Source: Cryptomeria japonica (taxonomy: Eukaryota; Streptophyta; Pinopsida; Cupressales; Cupressaceae). From it: 64,000 nucleotides of DNA. Position 1 is the first letter of the stretch. The number at the start of each line of letters is the position of its first letter. The translations under genes were made by a program, and so were the position numbers. The stretch spans positions 448,116,538 through 448,180,537 of the forward strand of contig NC_081413.1 in assembly GCF_030272615.1 (NCBI RefSeq). The letters run 5' to 3'. Of this stretch, positions 57,408 to 64,000 are shown piece by piece. The notes beneath the pieces are model-generated. The model worked only from the letters and a program-made list of their open reading frames with translations. It searched no databases and was not told the DNA's origin.

Positions 57408-58923
57408 TACCTTGACTGCTAGAGGTCTTTCGCTATTTCGCGAAGCTTAAACAGCTTTCAACTTTGGGCCACGAAACAACGCGAAGTGTTGGATCAGATC
57501 GAAGATGACCATCCTTTAAGGGAAACATTTATGCATGCTTGACTTACACCACCTTTTCATTGGTTACTTTCTACTACGTGGCAATCAACCATTGGTTTTA
57601 GAAAACCATTCAAGCCTAGTTCAATGTCAGCCACGTGTCTCTCCCTTTTATCGATGGTTACACCTTGGTGAACCCTCAACTTCTTCTGAAACCACATGTC
57701 CATGGACATGTCACCATCTAGCTTGACACCTGGATACCTTTTCTTCTTTCGCTATTTCGTGAAGCATATCCTTCAAGCACTTTGCAACTGCGAAATAATG
57801 CCAGTCGTTGGATTAAAACGAAGTTGATCCTCCTTTAACCTCATGCTTTATCTATCTTTGGGGATGAAAAACCTTTTCACCATTTCGCAGGGCATAAAAC
57901 ATGAGCACTTTATCTTTATGAATTCACGTGGGCCATTAGATTATTTTTTACTTGCTCGATGCTTAACAACCTAAACTAAATTTGGCAGATGTGGGCCCTC
58001 TGACTCAACTTCAAATACCTGGCATCTAGTCACTTTCAAAGCTAACATGTTAGTCTTTCATTTGCTGAGAGAAAACACTGGGTTCCACCACATCCTTGCC
58101 ACCTGTATCTGCTAGGTCACTTCTTATCCCGCGGCATGACTCACCTCTGGGACCCACCTTTTAACCCTTGGACCTGCCTTGCTGACTATTGTGGCCTCTG
58201 CCATGTGCCATCATCTAACTCACCTCTTGACCAACTAGACCATCTTCTTGGAGTGCCATGTCACTTCACTACTTCGCGAAATCTAACTGTTGAGCATCTT
58301 CATCCTATGAAATAGTGTGAACCATCATATCAGATCGAACTTGATCACCCTTTAATTGTTTAGAAAATCTTCGCATGCAGGGTCCCACTAGATGCTTTCA
58401 CCATTTCGTGAAAGATATTTCACTTGCAAGTTCAGGCTGTGAAATAACACTAGTCGTTGGATCTTGGATGAGAAGAAGCCTCTTTAAACTGGACCAAAAG
58501 CACCATTTAGAATGCTTTTCCCTTTTGCCATTTTGCGAGTCTTAAATCACGCGCAACTTCGCGTAACAAAATAGTGAAAACCATAGATCTTCCTGAGAAC
58601 TGCGCACAACTTACTGGGCCCGACAACATTAGGAAGAAAATACATAAGGCATAAATTTTTCAATTAATTCGACAATCGCCTAGGCAAATGACAAGGGGGG
58701 ACACTTCCCACGACCCCAAGACCCATTACTTAAGTGGAATAAAGTAATGAAGGAATAGAAACCAGAGGGTTTTTTGATAAAACATTGAACGATTTAAGAT
58801 TAAAACCCTAAACCCCTAGGACCTAACACAAAGCCGAAGCAACTGATAGCATGTCTAATTCAAAATTTCACAACTTAGCCAGTTTATGGGAAAGGAAAAC
58901 CCATTTTTTAAACAATGATAACA
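57408..58923 (-). repeat. Element B 5' LTR, outer part
   Basis: It continues the B LTR beyond C and ends at the LTR edge, TGTTATCATTG on the minus strand (58923). It parallels 29170-30693 in the B 3' LTR. It contains only the noncoding GCGAAATAGCGAAA-type modules, no gene. Confidence 0.88.
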
Positions 58924-59848
58924 TGTTCATCCGGGCCTTTAATGCCAGAAAGTACTCGTTTATATTCTTTTCTATGTTTTCACACATGTTGTTTAGTAAA
59001 TCAGATATTGTTTGCCTATCGGTATGTCAAAACTAAGATTCTTGTTACCTATACCAGGCACCTATTTTTTTATATGTAGCATTAAACAGACAAGTAGGTT
59101 ACCAAATCTAAATGTCCCCTTTTTGTCCTTCTTGATCTTTCCAAGATTGTCAATTAGTTCATCCTTTAGCCATTCACACACATCAATTTTTGCATTATCA
59201 TTGATCATGTCATAAGCACTCTTTATGCATAAACTAGAAACTGAGTTTAACCTATTTGCATGTGTTGTTTTATACCCTACAATCATGCTAAAATCTGACA
59301 CTGATGTCAGTCACATCATTCACTCTTAAAGATCTCTTGTCAAATGTTGCACCTGTCAGGTTAGTCACTAGGTCATTTGAGACCTTCTTGGTCTTATTAG
59401 GTCTGTTACCGGTGGAAGGTAACCCTGTTATAGCTTTTACTGCCTCCTTAGTTATTTTGTGAACTAAGTCTAACTAGAAAATTTCACCATGAACCCTACT
59501 CAATACTATCCTTATCACTTCCTTAGGGAAATCCGGTATACTAAGGATTTCAGTGAATCCTAGGGTTTCGACTATTTTGTGTTCAAGTTTCACATTACCG
59601 GAATGATCACAAATTATAGTCTTATACATGTTCTTAATTTTCTCATCACCTAATTCTTCTATGTGGCAATAAATGTACATTCTAGAGTCTTCTGCAAAAA
59701 CTACTCCTTTGGGGATTTGAGAAAATGCACCAGCATTATCATCCTTCTTAGCTATTTTAGGAACTAACTGAAATATGGGCCTAGGGCGTTTGATTACTTT
59801 GACTACAGTAGGGTTTGCTATGAGTTCAGGTACAGAAGAAGATGCCAT
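58924..59848 (-). pseudogene. N-terminal part of the element E extra ORF
   Basis: ATG at 59848 (MASSSVPELIANPTVVKVIK) starts a 124-residue open part, then interrupted frames: ITKEAVKAITGLPSTG, DFSMIVGYKTTHANRLNS and KKGTFRFGNLLVCLMLHIKK, down to about 58924. It is homologous to 52907-53840 of C, lacks the CpG-type stop found there, and ends where B was inserted. Confidence 0.8.
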
Positions 59849-60157
59849 GATTATAAATACCTTTCTCTGCCTCAGGAATGATTGATTGCTGAATTTCTTT
59901 GCTCCTTTGCTCGAAAAGCCTTAGCTTTGGAAATTTCACGCTTCTTCGAATGTTTGAATGCATGATGAAATGAAATTGGAGCCAAAAACATTGATTTATA
60001 ATGTTAATTTTGCCAACTGGACCACATTTAATGCTTGCCGGTTAAGTAATCACTTAACTTATCTGTCGGTATAAAAGTAATTTCAACTTCTCACCATCAA
60101 CCGAGGGAATTATAGCATGTTTCACATTTGATTGCCAAACCCTCAAAGAAATTTTCT
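59849..60157 (-). other. Element E spacer between gag and extra ORF
   Basis: This noncoding stretch includes the TTATAAATC-like box near 60000. It corresponds to 52616-52906 in C, so the two ORFs are directly adjacent in both members of the family. Confidence 0.6.
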
Positions 60158-61294
60158 TCAGTTAGATGAAGACTCTCCTGCTGGTGGAATGTTATTATGT
60201 TCTGCTGGTGGAGTGTTACTCTATTCTGTTGGTGGAGGAGTATTCCTATCAACATTTAGTTCTGATTTCTAGACCCATTATTTTAAGAATTTTTGTTTTA
60301 CCTCTTCAACCTTTTCTTTACCTTTCAAACTAGCACCATTGTTGTTTACCGGTGAGGACTTGCTTCTACAAAATTTTGTAATATGTCCAATCTTGTTATA
60401 GGCATAACAAGTCACATTATTTTTCTGAATAGCTTTCCCATAACCTATGTCAGTTTGTGTTCTGCATTGATTAGATAAGTGTCCAAATCTGCCACAAACA
60501 TAACATCTCACATTCATTCTGCAATTTTTCAGAATTATGACCAACTTTGTTGCATTTTGAACATTGACCAGTGGGTGTATTAGTATTTTGATAATTTCTA
60601 GATCTACATTGATTTGCTCTATGACCATACTTGTTACAGTTAAAACATTTGCCATTAAATTTATAAGCAGTAGGTTCTCTTACCAATTTGCCATGATCCC
60701 ATGTGTTTGCAGTACCAGAGCTTTCACCAGTTTCAAAGCCAAGACCATTAGTGTCACCATTAGGTTTTTGTTTCTTCAACAAGTCACCAAGTTTTTCTGA
60801 GCTTTTCTTGAATTTTTCTTTATGTTGATTTGCAGTAGCCAATTCTCCTTCCAAGATACCTTTTTGTCTCATGAGTTCATTTGAGTCATTTTGTGCATGC
60901 ATTAGATCTGTCTTCAACATATCATTTTCATAACTAAGTCTTGTGGTTTCATTTGTAGCATCATTCAATCTTCTAGTCAAGTCTTCTTCATTCTTCTTTC
61001 TATCTTCAATTTCTTTACAAAATCTCATAGTCATATCCTACATCTCATTCTTTGTTGTCATGTTTTCTTGTTTCGGCTTATTCATCTGATCACTAAGAGT
61101 TTCCTTTTCATCATTCTCATTTTGCATCTTTTCATAAAGTTCTCTTCTCTTGTTTCTTGAAATGGTATATTTTCTTAAAGTACTTGAATAATATCGTGTG
61201 CAGCTTTTAGATCATCTTCAAGTTTGCTGGTTTTCAATTTTTCTGCATCATAGTCTAAGAGAGCTGCTTCTAGTTGCTTCATCAAGTTTTCCAT
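60158..61294 (-). pseudogene. gag: Element E gag: coiled coil plus zinc knuckles
   Basis: ATG at 61294 (MENLMKQLEA) leads to a coiled coil (RKNEEDLTRRLNDATNET, ELMRQKGILEGELATANQ). Knuckles follow: CFNCNKYGHRANQC, CSKCNKVGHNSE, then after a frameshift near 60525 CYVCGRFGHLSNQC and a fourth with Cys to Tyr (CYAYNKIGHITKFC). It ends at TGA 60158-60160. It preserves knuckle residues lost in C, which confirms a four-knuckle ancestral gag. Confidence 0.8.
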
Positions 61295-61350
61295 CTCTAC
61301 TGGTGTCAAAATCTTCCTCAAGTTGTTAGGCTTCTGAAAATAGAGGTCCA

Positions 61351-61365
61351 GGCTCTGATACCAAT
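61351..61365 (-). other. Element E primer-binding site (initiator Met tRNA type)
   Basis: On the minus strand ATTGGTATCAGAGCC directly follows the LTR end CCTAACA. Confidence 0.9.
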
Positions 61366-62169
61366 TGTTAGGATTCTCACAGATACTGAGAGGGGGGGTG
61401 AATCAATATCTAACCGATGTATTGATTTTCTTGACTTAAAGCATGTAAAGCATATTAATACTATAAACCGGTAAACAAGAAATAATGCAATGAACAAAGA
61501 TAACAACAACCACATGAAAAATACACCATAACACAGTAGCTTAACAAGGAAAACCGGTATGGGAAAAACCTTGATGGGATTTATGACCCACAATATTCAC
61601 TTACTATCCAATAAGAGAATATTACTGCTACAAGAGGGGCCTACACATGTAGGAAGGCCAAGTGCCCAGAGCTCACTGCTGAATTACAAAATGGGAAGTC
61701 TCACTGACTTACAAAATAGATTATATAAATCTAATGTCTTGTATTGCTTCAAAATAGCATCTACTATGCCAGATCTAGTACCGGTTTATAGCTCTTCTTC
61801 TTACATAAACCCTTAACCTATAATTGTCATAATAGGTCTTCCTTATTTCGCCTAATTACTTTCCTCCATGCATACCTAATTGTTCTACAATGATCTCTTA
61901 TATATATAGGTCATTTTACAATTTTCCAAGTTGGCTTACAACAATTTTACAATAATAAACAAAATAAATTACAATCAAAATTCTTCTCGGCTTTTGTGCC
62001 GATATGCTTCCTTTCACTACCAGTGTCGGTGGTCTGTGTGCCAATGTAGAACTTGACTTTCCTAGTGCCAGTGGATTGCCTTGTTGGTGTCATAGGATTG
62101 TAAGGTTGCCATCAATGACAAAACCTTCAATCATCTACAATGTCTGATTGGAGTGTGCATTTGCCAATA
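61366..62169 (-). repeat. Element E 5' LTR (right)
   Basis: On the plus strand it begins TGTTAGGATTCTC and ends TTTGCCAATA (CA mutated to TA), followed by GAGAA. A TATA-like TATATATATAGG lies at about 61900. It has no internal 57-base array; only a single related phrase is present near 62110. Confidence 0.88.
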
Positions 62170-62174
62170 GAGAA

Positions 62175-63425
62175 AGGATAGACACCTTATGATCTGGCAT
62201 CTAGCAATCCTGCTCCTGCAGACTAGGATAAGAATATTGAAAATGATTGTAGAGCTAGAGAAGCCCTCTTGTGTGCACTTAGTGATTAGCATATCATAGG
62301 ATTAACTAATAAATCATTGGGTAAGGTAATGTGGGACAAATTTCAAACTTTTAATGAAGGTGATGCTACTGTCAAAATTGCTAAACTTGATGGTTACTGG
62401 GTAAGATATGAAAACTTGAAAATGGAAGAAAATGAAAGAATTTTTATGTTTATGGAAAGAGTAAATGAGATTGTTATGGGAATTCAATGTTGTGGTGGAT
62501 TTCCAAGTGAAGATGAAATAGTTTCCAAAGTCTTGAGAGCCCTTCCACTAGGTTACAAGATGAAGGCAACCTCAATTAATGAGCTAAGAACAATGGCAAA
62601 CACTTCAGCCAACAAAGACATTCTGATTGGGAAATTATCTTCTTTTGAGCTTTAAGAATTTGGATCTTCTGGAGTTGTAAAGTCTAAACCTTCTTTTCAT
62701 GCATCATCATCAACATCTACTGGAAAAAGTGATTGGAAATCCCTATATGCAATAGAATTAGAAGACATGAGGAAATAATATGAAGAATTTGAGCAACTTG
62801 AAGCCTTATTTGCTACAAGAGTACCTAAAGGACCAACTAGAAGTAACTATGAAGGAAAATCACCTTTTAAATGTTTTGCATGTAATAAGATTGGTCATTT
62901 TGCATCTAGATGTCCTAAAAGGAATGCAAGGTTTGAGGAAAGAGTTAAGAAATCTTTTAAGCCTAACCAGAACAAGTATAGATTCAAGAAAAGTAAACAA
63001 TGCTACATAGAAAATGAGGAAGGAGTAACTGATGACTCTAGAGATGAACCAATAGAAGACTCTGCTAGTGGATTTGGAAATGGAAAAGAATGGGTGTACT
63101 ATGCTTTGAAGGAAGATGAACTGGAACTGGCTATCAAAAATGAAGAAAAGGCCTTGGCAGCAAAAGTTGAAGATAAGGATGAATGGGTAATTGATAGTGG
63201 ATGCTCACATCATATGACTGGAGATAAAGGGAAATTTTTGTCCTTGCAAGAATACAATGGTAGTCAAGTTAGATTTGGAGATGATAAGGCATGTATGATC
63301 AAAGGTAGAGGTATTATTTCTTTGGATGGAAAGCATAATACTAATAATGTCTATTATGTAGAAGGTTTAAAGCATAATATTTTGAGTGTTGGTCAATTGG
63401 TCGATAATGCTGGCATGATGAAGAT
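62175..63425 (+). pseudogene. Element F copia gag (3' part) and protease
   Basis: The gag frame interrupted at 26526 resumes here: NKSLGKVMWDKFQTF, DGYWVRYENLKMEENERIF, RVNEIVMGIQCCGG and VSKVLRALPLGYKMKATSI form the copia capsid (UBN2-like). A CCHC knuckle, CFACNKIGHFASRC, is at 62872-62913. The protease active site WVIDSGCSHHMTGDKGKF lies at 63184-63237, then VRFGDDKACMIKGRG and YYVEGLKHNILSVGQL, where GAG-pre-integrase should follow. The order is broken at about 63425. Stops at about 62196, 62224, 62288, 62655 and 62777 interrupt it. Confidence 0.88.
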
Positions 63426-64000
63426 TGTAATGTATTCATCATATATTGTCATTGATGAAAGACTCACACACACACATATGATTATATTGACTACCGGTGT
63501 AACTTCAATTATTTACACTGTCAACCAGTATACTTAGTGGTTAATCTCTAACCGGTACCTTGTGTTAACCAGTATGTGCATAAGAGACAATATGTAGTTA
63601 TACTAAGTTGGCATCAAGATGAAGATCAAGATGGAGATCAAGCAGAGATTCAAGTACAACTATTCATATGTTTTACTCAAACCAGTATTTGGTAATTTTG
63701 TGATGATTTACCATATTTCATGATGAGTTACTAACACTAATTGCTTGGCAGTAATTTTTGTGATGGGTTATGATCACTTGTCCACATACATTGCACCTAG
63801 GAAATTGTGTTATGATTTCTTAAGGCCGACATGAAATCATAAGGTCTATATATTGACATGGCAATGAATTATTTGAAATAGTGAAAGTATTATGTTATGT
63901 GCGAAGGTAAAAAGAGTTAAGTTGCAGAGTATGTAGAAGAGTAGTGTTAAATATGTTTAGAAGAATCTGATAAAGAAAGTATTGTGCTACTCAGAATAGA
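63426..64000. other. Unassigned sequence after the F break, possibly an LTR
   Basis: The copia frame stops abruptly and the sequence becomes noncoding. ACCGGT-type phrases (63493 and 63551) and a TATA-like CTATATATT (about 63844) suggest the start of another LTR element inserted in F, but neither edge nor partner is in the window. A short CA run occurs near 63468. Confidence 0.35.

Larger units (their letters stand above)
28130..58923 (-). mobile_element. Element B: Tat-like gypsy retrotransposon, second copy of the A family, hosting C
   Basis: On the minus strand: 5' LTR (58923-57408 and 42978-37852, split by C), primer-binding site, gag-pol (37643-30839) and a truncated 3' LTR (30693-28130). 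The right edge is sharp: TGTTATCA against element E at 58923/58924. The left edge cuts the LTR inside its extra ORF, and E also lost interior sequence there, so a deletion removed both and no target duplication remains. Apart from one small frameshifted stretch (36084-36566), gag and pol stay in a single frame with stops. Confidence 0.88.
26527..62169 (-). mobile_element. Element E: pol-less LTR element with gag and extra ORF, split by B
   Basis: E is on the minus strand: 5' LTR at 61366-62169, primer-binding site 61351-61365, gag 60158-61294, extra ORF from 59848, then element B (58923 down to about 28130), the tail of the extra ORF (27487-28130), polypurine tract and 3' LTR (26527-27268). 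GAGAA duplications flank it inside F gag. E is the same family as C: the LTR ends, polypurine tract, gag and extra ORF all match by eye. The extra ORF is missing about 1.6 kb compared with C, evidently lost when the left B junction was formed. No pol motif occurs. Confidence 0.85.

Noticed and set aside
63462-63476. CA microsatellite
   Set aside because: It has only about six dinucleotide units, too short to be noteworthy.

Overview
The window is plant nuclear heterochromatin made almost entirely of nested LTR retrotransposons. The lineages seen (Ty1/copia with an initiator-Met-tRNA primer site and a WVIDSGCSHHMTG protease motif, and a Ty3/gypsy element with two RNase H domains), the large element sizes, the AT-rich and CpG-poor composition and the decayed frames all suit a large plant genome. 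A gymnosperm is my guess, but nothing here proves it. I see no host gene, tRNA, rRNA or CRISPR array.

Layout. Element A (+, 1-13063, 5' end outside the window) is a Tat-like gypsy element: gag-protease-archaeal-type RNase H-RT-RNase H-integrase (1-6061), then a 6.86-kb LTR (6208-13063) that carries a ~1213-codon extra ORF. A sits inside the pol of copia element G (-; pieces at 13064-13954 and 22306-24660). G is also split by H (+, 13955-22305), a gag-only element with ~2.4-2.5-kb LTRs. Copia element F (+) begins with its LTR at 25050. Its gag is split after 26526 and resumes at 62175, running to about 63425. Nested inside F, like Russian dolls, are E (-, 26527-62169), B (-, about 28130-58923, same family as A), C (+, 42979-57402, same family as E) and D (-, 45024-52567). 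Target-site duplications close H (CTTAT/CTTTT), E (GAGAA), C (GCCTT) and D (GCTCC), so insertion order is readable: F first, then E, B, C and D last.

How the parts relate. Only A/B and F/G carry pol functions. C/E, H and D encode capsid-like gag proteins (plus a protease-like segment in D and a ~1070-codon extra ORF in C/E) but no reverse transcriptase or integrase, so they must have moved in trans. C, E and H share primer-binding site, polypurine tract and LTR-end sequence with copia F, which makes an F/G-like element the plausible helper.

Most notable are: (1) the A/B family, whose ~6.7-6.9-kb LTRs encode a long coiled-coil protein and whose archaeal-type RNase H lies upstream of RT; (2) the C/E family, in which pol appears to be replaced by a second long coiled-coil ORF with its own TATA-like leader; (3) decay dominated by Gln (CAG/CAA) to stop changes, as expected from deamination at methylated cytosines. 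All identifications were made by eye. Divergences, trees and searches were not computed.
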